Source of the DNA: Aquirhabdus sp.
Lineage (GTDB): Bacteria > Pseudomonadota > Gammaproteobacteria > Pseudomonadales > Moraxellaceae
Length of the DNA: 6,438 bases
NCBI GenBank assembly: GCA_030152425.1
Contig: JASLJP010000298.1
Span: 1 to 6,438, forward strand
Direction of reading: 5' to 3'
A program made the position numbers and the translations under genes. Of this stretch, positions 1 through 5,762 are shown one piece after another. The notes beneath the pieces are model-generated. The model saw only the letters and a list, made by a program, of their open reading frames with translations. It was not told the origin of the DNA and ran no database searches. The stretch's first letter is position 1. Each line of letters begins with the position of its first letter.

Positions 1-1214
1 ATGATGGCATTGGAGCCGGTAAAGGTGGCGTAGTCCTCGAGGTTTTGCACCACTTGTACATTGGTCACGCTGCCGGTGGCATTGGTGCCGCTATAGCTGG
101 TGATGGTTTCGACGGCATTGGCATCCCAGATATAGGTCTTGGAAGTGCCATTGCTGAGGTTATTGGTGATGCTGCTGCCTGCGACGCCATTGATGATATT
201 GCCATTGCCAATGACTTTTAGCGTGCCGCTAGAGGTCATGGTGATGGTGTTGTTGGTACTGGTGACCTGCCCTGCGGTGCCGCTGATAAAAATCTGGCTG
301 TTGGCCGCGCTTAAGGTGGCGATGGTGTTATTGCCCGTTACATGCAACACAGCACCGATTTGAGTGGCGGTGACGGTATTGCTGTTGCCGGTGATGTCGA
401 GGCCTGCGGCGCTGGCGCAGTTGTCGGTGATAATGTTGTTGGCGCCGATCACGACGTTTTTCTTGTTCCATGTCGTGGCACTGTTGATGGTGATCGCGGT
501 GCTGTTGGACAGCGCGATGGTGTTTTCATAGCCGGTCACGGTCACGCTATTGCCGCTGCCACCGGAGATGGTGTTGTGCCCGCCGATGACGCTGAGCACA
601 TCGCCTGTACCGAGGGTGATCTGGTTTGCCCCGCCCGTGAGGCTGGCTTGGCAGTTGTTGGCCAGAGTGATGTTGCCCCCGGCTTGGGTGCCACTGATCT
701 TGAGGATATCGGCCAGTCCGTGGGTGTTGCTGATGCTGATCAGGTTACTGTTGGCCTGACTGACAAAGATACGGCCATCATTGGTGAAATATAGCCAGCT
801 TTCGTCGGTGCCTTCCCACGGTAGGCCGCTGCTGAGGTAGCAGAGGCCGACTTCGTCAACATTTACCAGCTCATCGGCGATACCGGCGTTGATGGTATTG
901 CCGCCGCCGATCATGCTGAGGATCGCACCGCTGCTCAGGGTGGCATTGTTGCCATCGCCGGTGATATTGGCGGCGGTCAGCGTGGCGAGAAAAATACCGG
1001 TCGGTTTGCCGAAAGGCGTGATCGCACCGCCTGCGACACCGCTGGCCGTGACGGTGTAGACACCGGCACTGGAGTCACTGAGGCTGACGCTGTTGCCGAC
1101 ACCAGCAATGATGGTATAGGCACCGCCTGCGACTGAGACGTCGCCGCCGGCATTGACCGTCACGGTACTGGTGATGGTGTTGTTGCTGTAGTTATTACCC
1201 GTGATGGTGGCCAT
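1..1214 (-). CDS. N-terminal part of a beta-strand-repeat, probably type I-secreted surface protein (runs off left edge)
   Basis: The minus strand is open without a stop from an ATG at 1214 to the window edge, giving 404 complete codons; the 3' end lies outside. The product is dominated by Asn, Thr, Gly, Ser, Ile and Val, with about seven Lys/Arg in 404 residues, typical of extracellular repeat proteins. Short strands separated by N-T-I/V turns recur (residues about 106, 214, 231, 279, 296, 322, 339), several exactly 17 residues apart, suggesting a beta-roll or beta-solenoid. No canonical RTX nonapeptide (GGxGxDxUx) is visible in this part. There is no Sec signal peptide: the protein begins MATITGNNYSNNTITS, so export by a type I system using a C-terminal signal beyond the window is the likeliest inference. 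A less repetitive, aromatic-containing island lies at about residues 112-150. The start is supported by AAGGA 8 bases upstream. An adhesin, S-layer-like or biofilm-matrix role is possible but not shown. Confidence 0.83.
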   Translation of the reverse strand, partial: MATITGNNYSNNTITSTVTVNAGGDVSVAGGAYTIIAGVGNSVSLSDSSAGVYTVTASGVAGGAITPFGKPTGIFLATLTAANITGDGNNATLSSGAILSMIGGGNTINAGIADELVNVDEVGLCYLSSGLPWEGTDESWLYFTNDGRIFVSQANSNLISISNTHGLADILKISGTQAGGNITLANNCQASLTGGANQITLGTGDVLSVIGGHNTISGGSGNSVTVTGYENTIALSNSTAITINSATTWNKKNVVIGANNIITDNCASAAGLDITGNSNTVTATQIGAVLHVTGNNTIATLSAANSQIFISGTAGQVTSTNNTITMTSSGTLKVIGNGNIINGVAGSSITNNLSNGTSKTYIWDANAVETITSYSGTNATGSVTNVQVVQNLEDYATFTGSNAI

Positions 1215-1222
1215 GATGTCTG

Positions 1223-1227
1223 TCCTT
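1223..1227 (-). promoter_or_regulatory. Ribosome binding site for the repeat protein
   Basis: The minus strand reads AAGGA here, 8 bases before the ATG at 1214. This decides the start. A further ATG about 34 bases upstream lies in another frame and would give a short His-rich peptide unlike any protein. Confidence 0.65.
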
Positions 1228-1492
1228 GATTGATATTGAATCGTCCATAGGGAATGCAGCATGTAGCGTGGGGGTGGCGCAGAGAGAAAATGGGTAGTTT
1301 TCGTTTTGGGTACGGTTTTTGTTTGCAGTGGCGATGCTGCTGCGGGTGTGCGAGGGTTGCACAGCATTGGTGCGAGACGAGGATTTATCTATCGTTTGAA
1401 AGTAAAACTTTATGCACGGATGTTCAATCAGATGTCGTAGATTTGGCACTGCCGTTTATCATTTGCCTACACTACCCTGCAGTACGCATGAA

Positions 1493-1539
1493 ACCCACAG
1501 CCTAGACGCAACAAGGCACACAGGATCTCTCCTGTGGGT
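1493..1539 (-). terminator. Overlapping hairpins after the oxidoreductase gene, possible terminator or attenuator
   Basis: Read on the minus strand, CACAGGA-GAGA-TCCTGTG (1536-1519) forms a 7-bp stem with a 4-base loop. A second pairing, ACCCACAG (1539-1532) with CTGTGGGT (1500-1493), uses part of the same left arm and has a 31-base loop. The two cannot form together. The first is followed only by TGCCTTGTTG and the second by TTTCAT, so neither has a strong U-tract. The site starts about 40 bases after the oxidoreductase stop codon, where a terminator would be expected. Pairing is read directly; the function is inferred. Confidence 0.4.
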
Positions 1540-1578
1540 CTATACGGACTTTAATCGTGGATGAGGACGTCTTAGGAC

Positions 1579-2871
1579 TCAGGAGTTGGCGACGGTGCGT
1601 GCCAGGGTGCGGCCGAAGTCGATGCTCTCGGAGATGTTGCGGTCGGCAGGATAGTAGTGTGAGGTGTCGGCGACCCACAGACCATGAACCGAGGTCTGTA
1701 CCTCGGGCAGGGTGTCGATGTAGTTTGGCGGACAGATGGGCTGGGCGTGCGGGTAGCGGCTGACCCGGATATCGAGGAAGTCGGCGTCCTGTAGCGCGGG
1801 GCAAATGCGTTTGAGATAGCGGCGGCTTTTTTCGACAAACGCGGCATCGCTGTCTTGGTATTTGACATGGTCATTGGGCATATAAAACGGCACATAGACC
1901 ACGTGCTGGTCGTCGAGCGGTCGCAGGTTGCTGTACTCAAACAGACCGCCGATATCCATATCAGGGTCGTTGACCATGACCCAATATTTGCTGGTCAGCG
2001 CGCGCTTGAGTTTGACGATGACGCAGACCACGGCGATGTTGCGGATTGCCTTGTAGCGTGCGCGCAGCGCCTCGGGCAGATCGGGGATCAGGTCTGGCAC
2101 GATGGGCATCGGCAGGGTGCTGATGACTTTGCTAAATGGCTCGAAGATGCCGAGGCTCTCGACGCCTTTGACTGCGCCGTTTTCGATCACGACTTTGCTG
2201 ATCGGTGTATTGAGACAGATGATGCCCCCACCTGCGGTGATGCGGGCGGTCATGGCGCGCAGCAAGGCATTGGTGCCACCTTCCAGATAGCCGAGTTTTT
2301 CTTTCATGATGCTGTAGCGCGAGGTGCCGACCCGGTGGATACGCCCCCACAGCCACGCGGCCGAGAGATTATGCACATCGTCTTGAAATTTGTTTTCCAG
2401 CACGCGCCGCCACAGGACGTCGTAGGCACGCTGTCCGACCCAGCGTTTGAGCCACTCTACACCATTGATGCGATCCAGTGGCCGCCAGTTGCTGCGTAGG
2501 GTGGTGAGATAGGCATGCAGGCCAAAGCGAATCTTGCTGATCAGGCCGATGCCGTCGAAGTACAGCAGCTCGAGCAGGTTGCCCCAAGCCTGCAGACGGT
2601 GCTGAAACCAATAACCCATCTTGGTCGGAACCCAGTGGATCTGTTTGGTCAGGCCGACTTCGTCGAGCATCTGCAGAAAGGCCAAATCACTGATACAGTA
2701 AAAATGATAATAACGCTCGATGGACAGTCCGCTAAAGTCAAACGCAGCGCTCATGCCGCCTACACGACTGTCGGCCTCGAACAATACAGGGGTGTGGCCG
2801 TCTTTGGCGAGTTGATAGGCGATCGCCAGCCCCATCGGACCCGCGCCTATCACGGCGATACGCTCACCCAT
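1579..2871 (-). CDS. FAD-dependent oxidoreductase, amine oxidase/protoporphyrinogen oxidase-like family
   Basis: A complete 430-residue protein. The N-terminus carries the dinucleotide-binding Rossmann fingerprint (IAVIGAGPMG, with Gly9, Gly11 and Gly14), an acidic Glu32 at the end of the second strand that should bind the FAD ribose, and the following VGG (37-39) typical of the amine oxidase/HemY/phytoene desaturase superfamily. The middle contains a motif around residues 159-185 (ENKFQDD ... WGRIHR ... SR) and GYLEGG (194-199). The C-terminus has a second FAD-contact segment beginning GLWVADTSHYYP. It is a cytosolic flavoenzyme without a signal peptide or clear membrane anchor. The substrate cannot be read from the sequence. 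Relatives of this class are often annotated only as NAD(P)/FAD-dependent oxidoreductase and some sit beside glycan or lipid-linked sugar genes, but no such neighbour is visible here. The ATG is supported by GGAG 8 bases upstream. It diverges from the FadL-type gene across 233 bases. Confidence 0.92.
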   Translation of the reverse strand: MGERIAVIGAGPMGLAIAYQLAKDGHTPVLFEADSRVGGMSAAFDFSGLSIERYYHFYCISDLAFLQMLDEVGLTKQIHWVPTKMGYWFQHRLQAWGNLLELLYFDGIGLISKIRFGLHAYLTTLRSNWRPLDRINGVEWLKRWVGQRAYDVLWRRVLENKFQDDVHNLSAAWLWGRIHRVGTSRYSIMKEKLGYLEGGTNALLRAMTARITAGGGIICLNTPISKVVIENGAVKGVESLGIFEPFSKVISTLPMPIVPDLIPDLPEALRARYKAIRNIAVVCVIVKLKRALTSKYWVMVNDPDMDIGGLFEYSNLRPLDDQHVVYVPFYMPNDHVKYQDSDAAFVEKSRRYLKRICPALQDADFLDIRVSRYPHAQPICPPNYIDTLPEVQTSVHGLWVADTSHYYPADRNISESIDFGRTLARTVANS

Positions 2872-2885
2872 ACTCCACGCTCCAG

Positions 2886-2903
2886 TCTATACGTTCTATA
2901 CGT
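2886..2903. repeat. Perfect tandem 9-bp direct repeat before the oxidoreductase start
   Basis: TCTATACGT occurs twice back to back (2886-2894 and 2895-2903). It lies 15-32 bases upstream of the oxidoreductase start codon, just outside its Shine-Dalgarno site at 2880-2883. On the minus strand each copy reads ACGTATAGA, so each carries a -10-like TATAGA hexamer. It may be a regulator half-site pair, a slipped-strand duplication of a promoter element, or chance. The repeat is seen directly; any role is inferred. Confidence 0.55.
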
Positions 2904-3022
2904 TGCTATTTTTATGTCGTTTCGCGTCTAACGTGCACCACCCAGCTCACACTTGATGCTATGTGCATCTGCGCGTCAACGCAACCACTCATACGCGCTC
3001 TTAGCCAAATTAACGCTGAATT

Positions 3023-3028
3023 TATAAA
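3023..3028 (+). promoter_or_regulatory. Candidate -10 element of the FadL-type channel gene
   Basis: TATAAA lies in an A/T-rich patch 76 bases before the start codon of the outer-membrane channel gene. A poor -35 candidate, TTAGCC (3001-3006), lies 16 bases upstream. The placement in the divergent intergenic region is reasonable, but the -35 match is weak, so this is tentative. Confidence 0.35.
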
Positions 3029-3033
3029 AAATG

Positions 3034-3050
3034 ATTGGTTTTTAAACAAT
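3034..3050. promoter_or_regulatory. 17-bp imperfect dyad, possible operator for the FadL-type gene
   Basis: The segment fits ATTGnTTnnnAAnCAAT, with twofold symmetry at six positions per arm. It begins 6 bases after the candidate -10 at 3023-3028, so it would cover the transcription start, a typical place for a repressor to bind. No regulator gene is present in the window. The symmetry is seen; operator function is inferred. Confidence 0.35.
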
Positions 3051-3092
3051 GCAGCGCGCCCTACACTGCCGTCATTGAACTGTAACACCTAT

Positions 3093-3096
3093 GAGG
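3093..3096 (+). promoter_or_regulatory. Ribosome binding site of the FadL-type channel gene
   Basis: GAGG is placed 8 bases before the ATG at 3105. It favours that start over an in-frame ATG 144 bases upstream (2961), whose extra 48 residues would bury the signal peptide. Confidence 0.7.
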
Positions 3097-3104
3097 TCAG
3101 CCCT

Positions 3105-4391
3105 ATGCAACTCGTCGCCAGCAAATCCCACCTGAGTATCAGTATTGCATTGGTATTCTTGGTCAGCGCCCAAGCGGCGCATGCCACCAGTGGCTATTTT
3201 GCCAGCGGCTATGGCATCAAAAACGATGCGGTCGCAGGCGTGGGGGTGGCGCTGCCTCAGGATGCACTGACCATCGCGGTCAACCCGGCGGGACTAACGG
3301 AAGTCGGTAGTCAACTGAACCTCGGCGTAGATGTCTTTGCACCCAAACGCGACGCCGAAATCAACGGCAATGCCTTTGGACCGAATGGCCGCTACTCGGG
3401 CGATGGCAGCAAGACTTTTTTTATCCCCAGTATCGGCTATAGCCATGCGCTGGCGGCCGACACCGGGGTGACGCTGGGCATCGCGGCCTATGGCAACGGT
3501 GGCATGAATACCAACTATAAAAACAACCCTTATGCCCGCTTTGGCGCAACCGGCGAGGCGGGGGTTAATCTCGAACAACTGTTTATCGCCCCGACCGTAG
3601 CACTAAAACTCAATGAGCATAACAGCGTGGGTCTGGCGGTGAATCTCGCTTACCAACGCTTTAAGGCCAACGGCATCGGCGCGTTCAGTGCATTTTCCCA
3701 AGACCCGAGCCATGTCAGCGACAATGGCAACGATACCAGCTACGGCGCGGGGCTGCATCTGGGCTGGCTGGGCAAGATCAACGACCGGATCTCGGTCGGT
3801 GCCAGCTACCAGAGCAAGACGCGCATGAGCAAGTTTGATGACTATGCCGGGCTGTTTGCCGATGAAGGGCGTTTTGATATTCCGGCCACCTACGCGCTGG
3901 GGGTGGCGGTCAAACCGCTCGACAGCCTCACGCTGGGCTTTGACTGGCAGCGCATCCAGTATAGCGATGTAGCGGCGGTGGGTAATTCGTTCAGCGCCCT
4001 GCTGCAAGGTAAGCCGCTGGGTAGCAAAACTGGCCCCGGCTTTGGCTGGCGCGATATCAATGTCTATAAACTCGGTGCGGTCTGGCAGGCCAGCCCACAG
4101 CTAACCCTGCGCGGCGGATTTAGCATCAACCAACAGCCGATCCCAAGTAATGAAACCTTCCTCAACATCCTCGCGCCTGCCACCATCCAGCGCCACGCCA
4201 GCCTCGGCGCCTCATGGGCGATCAACCCGCACCACGAGATCAGCGCCTCCTATGTCCATGCCTTTGAAAAAAAAGTGCATGGCAATGGCTCGATCCCGCC
4301 GGGCTTTCCGCCTGCAGGGTTGGGCGGCGGCAATGCCGATATCAGTTTGAGTGAAAATCAGTTCGGGCTGGCGTGGGGTTATCGGTTTTAA
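3105..4391 (+). CDS. FadL/OmpP1-family outer-membrane channel for hydrophobic compounds
   Basis: A 428-residue precursor. Residues 1-27 form a clear Sec signal peptide (basic start, hydrophobic core, cleavage after AQAAHA), leaving about 401 mature residues. The mature N-terminus TSGYFASGYG and the following VALPQDALTIAVNPAGL (48-64), including the NPA element, are hallmarks of the FadL/OmpP1 family, whose N-terminal hatch plugs a 14-strand barrel. Alternating strands continue to the end, which closes with Phe (GLAWGYRF), the usual barrel-assembly signal. The family takes up long-chain fatty acids, aromatics or other hydrophobic molecules through the outer membrane; the exact substrate cannot be told. 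The ATG at 3105 has a Shine-Dalgarno site and places the signal peptide at the N-terminus. It is followed after 51 bases by two inner-membrane genes on the same strand and may be transcribed with them. No terminator is visible after the stop. Confidence 0.93.
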   Translation: MQLVASKSHLSISIALVFLVSAQAAHATSGYFASGYGIKNDAVAGVGVALPQDALTIAVNPAGLTEVGSQLNLGVDVFAPKRDAEINGNAFGPNGRYSGDGSKTFFIPSIGYSHALAADTGVTLGIAAYGNGGMNTNYKNNPYARFGATGEAGVNLEQLFIAPTVALKLNEHNSVGLAVNLAYQRFKANGIGAFSAFSQDPSHVSDNGNDTSYGAGLHLGWLGKINDRISVGASYQSKTRMSKFDDYAGLFADEGRFDIPATYALGVAVKPLDSLTLGFDWQRIQYSDVAAVGNSFSALLQGKPLGSKTGPGFGWRDINVYKLGAVWQASPQLTLRGGFSINQQPIPSNETFLNILAPATIQRHASLGASWAINPHHEISASYVHAFEKKVHGNGSIPPGFPPAGLGGGNADISLSENQFGLAWGYRF

Positions 4392-4404
4392 ACCCGCGCT
4401 AGGC

Positions 4405-4410
4405 TATGAT
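4405..4410 (+). promoter_or_regulatory. Possible -10 element of the YeeE/YedE pair
   Basis: TATGAT, five of six matches to the consensus, lies 32 bases before the first membrane gene in the 51-base gap after the channel gene. No good -35 hexamer lies at the right distance, so it may be chance and the pair may depend on read-through from the channel gene. Confidence 0.25.
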
Positions 4411-4442
4411 GTGATGAATTTCTGCACGCCGAGTCTATTCCC

Positions 4443-4850
4443 ATGAGCGTTGAAACCTATCTCCCCCAACTGGTCGGCGGTGCGCTGATCGGTCTGGGGG
4501 CGGCTGTCCTGTTGCTGGCCAATGGCGAAGTCGCTGGCATCAGCGGGATTTATGGCAGGCTACTGCGTGGCGATGCCGGGCGTGCGCGCTGGCGCGTGGC
4601 ATTCCTGATCGGGCTGCTGCTCCCTGCGCTCTATCTAAGCCAGCACGCTGCGCCAGTGCATACCGCCAGTGTCGGCGTACTCGCTGCGGCAGGGCTGTTG
4701 GTCGGGATCGGTACGGGGGTGGGCACGGGCTGTACCAGTGGCCATGGCGTCTGCGGTATCGCCAATCTCTCCCCGCGGTCCCTGCTGGCGACGCTGCTGT
4801 TTATGCTCAGCGCGGCAGCCACGGTCTATCTGGTGCGTCATGTACGCTAG
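4443..4850 (+). CDS. YeeE/YedE family inner-membrane protein, first half of a split transporter pair
   Basis: A 135-residue hydrophobic protein with about four membrane segments (near residues 9-27, 51-66, 77-95 and 112-131). It has the conserved element GEVAGISGIYGRLL (28-41) and the family's cysteine motif GTGVGTGCTSGHGVCG (90-105; Cys97 and Cys104). In the YeeE/YedE family, characterised members such as bacterial YeeE import thiosulfate, with conserved cysteines lining the path. Half-length proteins like this one are normally encoded next to a second half, as here, and together should equal one full-length transporter. Such pairs are often beside persulfide dioxygenase or ArsR-type regulator genes, but neither is in the window. 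No strong Shine-Dalgarno precedes the ATG; no better start exists before the in-frame stop at 4407. The thiosulfate or related sulfur substrate is inferred from the family. Confidence 0.92.
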   Translation: MSVETYLPQLVGGALIGLGAAVLLLANGEVAGISGIYGRLLRGDAGRARWRVAFLIGLLLPALYLSQHAAPVHTASVGVLAAAGLLVGIGTGVGTGCTSGHGVCGIANLSPRSLLATLLFMLSAAATVYLVRHVR

Positions 4851-4854
4851 GAGG
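4850..4854 (+). promoter_or_regulatory. Ribosome binding site of the second YeeE/YedE gene
   Basis: A strong GGAGG begins on the last base of the previous gene's stop codon and sits 8 bases before the ATG at 4863. This suggests coupled translation of the two membrane halves. Confidence 0.75.
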
Positions 4855-4862
4855 CAGCCATC

Positions 4863-5270
4863 ATGACATCGACATGGACAGCATTGCTGGCGGGTCTGCT
4901 GTTTGGCAGCGGCCTCGTGATCTCGGGCATGACGACCCCGGATAATATCTTGGCCTTCCTCGATGTGGCGGGCGACTGGAACCCTGCCTTGGCATTGGTG
5001 ATGGGTGCAGCGGTGCTGGTCGCCCTGCCCGCCTATGCATGGGTCAGACGCCGACAGCGCAATCTCTGGGGAGATGGGGTGGCTCTGTCCAACCGCCGTG
5101 CAGTAGATCATCGGCTGGTCATCGGTGCGCTGATCTTTGGGGTGGGCTGGGGGCTGTCGGGTCTATGCCCCGCACCCAGCTTGATCGCTGGACTGGCGGG
5201 GAGCTTGCCGATCTTGGTCTTTGTCGCGACGATGTCGCTGGGGCTATATCTCTCGACGCGACGCCGCTAG
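4863..5270 (+). CDS. DUF6691/YeeE-YedE family inner-membrane protein, second half of the pair
   Basis: A 135-residue protein, the same length as its upstream partner, with about four membrane segments (near 7-22, 42-60, 86-103 and 112-130). Diagnostic elements are SGMTTPDNILAFLDVAGDW (21-39) and GWGLSGLCPAPSL (95-107) with the conserved Cys102. A basic loop (VRRRQR, 61-66) lies between the second and third segments, suggesting a cytoplasmic side, as does the RRR tail. It starts 12 bases after the partner's stop behind a strong Shine-Dalgarno, so the two should be made together and probably form a heteromeric transporter for thiosulfate or a related sulfur compound; that substrate comes from family knowledge. 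It ends 6 bases from the convergent exported-protein gene. Confidence 0.92.
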   Translation: MTSTWTALLAGLLFGSGLVISGMTTPDNILAFLDVAGDWNPALALVMGAAVLVALPAYAWVRRRQRNLWGDGVALSNRRAVDHRLVIGALIFGVGWGLSGLCPAPSLIAGLAGSLPILVFVATMSLGLYLSTRRR

Positions 5271-5273
5271 CGG
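5264..5273. repeat. Perfect 10-bp palindrome at the convergent gene junction
   Basis: CCGCTAGCGG spans the stop codon of the second YeeE/YedE gene. It has no loop space and no T-tract on either side, so it does not read as an ordinary intrinsic terminator, although the convergent junction is where one would be expected. The CTAG core, generally rare in enterobacterial genomes, recurs at 5277-5280. Confidence 0.4.
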
Positions 5274-5276
5274 GGG

Positions 5277-5744
5277 CTAGGGAGTCACGGCCTTGGCTGC
5301 AGGTTTGGGCGCTGGATCGTCAAACGCATCCGGTGGGGTCAGCTCTTTGAGTGCACCGACCACCGAGGGGTCGACGATGAGCTGAGACATGACCGAACGG
5401 CCAAAGACCTCTGCCGCATAGTTGATCGCTTGCCCACCTTCAAACAGCTTGGCATCCGCCAGCTCGGTTTTGCAGGTCACTTTAAAGGTACGCCCGGTAA
5501 AACTCTGCACTTGCTTGACCAGCTCCAGCCGCTGGCTGTCTGTGACATTGTTCATCGTTTTTAGATTTTTATTCAGTCCAAACACCGCGTAGACCCACTG
5601 GAGCATCACGATTTTATCTTGATCGGTCGTCGCATTGACCACGCAGCGCGCCAGACGATCGGCATAGGGCCCCGCATGTGCCGTACCCGACAGCCCCAGC
5701 AATACGCTCAACACCACAGCCACGCTATATGTTTGATTCCGCAC
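5277..5744 (-). CDS. Small exported protein of unknown function
   Basis: A 155-residue precursor starting at GTG (5744), with AAGGGG 6 bases upstream. Residues 1-24 form a Sec signal peptide (Arg2, hydrophobic core, cleavage after TAHA), leaving about 131 mature residues. There is no lipobox cysteine, so it should be a soluble periplasmic or secreted protein. The mature part looks mainly helical and has two cysteines (Cys34 and Cys91) that could form a disulfide. It ends in a Pro/Ala-rich tail (about residues 137-155). I do not recognise a characterised family. It lies 18 bases downstream of the GAPDH stop on the same strand, so it is likely co-transcribed with it, which gives the only functional hint. 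Confidence 0.85.
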   Translation of the reverse strand: MRNQTYSVAVVLSVLLGLSGTAHAGPYADRLARCVVNATTDQDKIVMLQWVYAVFGLNKNLKTMNNVTDSQRLELVKQVQSFTGRTFKVTCKTELADAKLFEGGQAINYAAEVFGRSVMSQLIVDPSVVGALKELTPPDAFDDPAPKPAAKAVTP

Positions 5745-5762
5745 GTCCCGCCCCTTTATAGT

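Larger units (their letters stand above)
1215..1578. other. Non-coding leader between the oxidoreductase and repeat-protein genes
   Basis: This 364-base stretch has no convincing gene; the short frames in it have Cys/Arg/His-rich, non-protein-like composition. It is less G/C-rich than its neighbours around 1380-1430. Three things can be seen. Overlapping inverted repeats lie at 1493-1539, listed separately. A short perfect inverted repeat, AAAGT-AAA-ACTTT, lies at 1399-1411. A weak sigma70-like pair for the minus strand reads TTGAAC (1427-1422), 17 bases, then TACTTT (1404-1399), matching consensus at only 4 and 3 of 6 positions. If that promoter is real, the repeat protein has a leader of roughly 180 bases. 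Confidence 0.5.

Noticed and set aside
342..794. Plus-strand open frame of 150 codons opposite the repeat protein
   Set aside because: It is antisense to a long minus-strand frame that is open for more than 1200 bases with coherent repeat structure; its own product has no protein-like pattern and no ribosome binding site was found.
1..1214. DNA-level tandem repeat or CRISPR-like array in the left region
   Set aside because: The repetition is at protein level with degenerate codons; there are no identical repeats separated by unique spacers.
1195..1449. Minus-strand open frame of 84 codons in the leader
   Set aside because: It overlaps the start of the repeat protein in another frame, ends in a His/Gly run and has no recognisable features.
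1855..2499. Plus-strand open frame of 214 codons
   Set aside because: It lies wholly antisense to the FAD oxidoreductase, which has intact cofactor motifs; the long mirror frame is expected from its G/C-rich third positions.
2961..3104. N-terminal extension of the FadL-type protein from the ATG at 2961
   Set aside because: It would place 48 residues before a clear signal peptide and cover the promoter-like region; the ATG at 3105 has a properly spaced Shine-Dalgarno site.
4635..5111. Minus-strand open frame of 158 codons opposite the YeeE/YedE pair
   Set aside because: It straddles two real membrane-protein genes antisense; the Gln/His/Arg-rich product is typical of a mirror frame.
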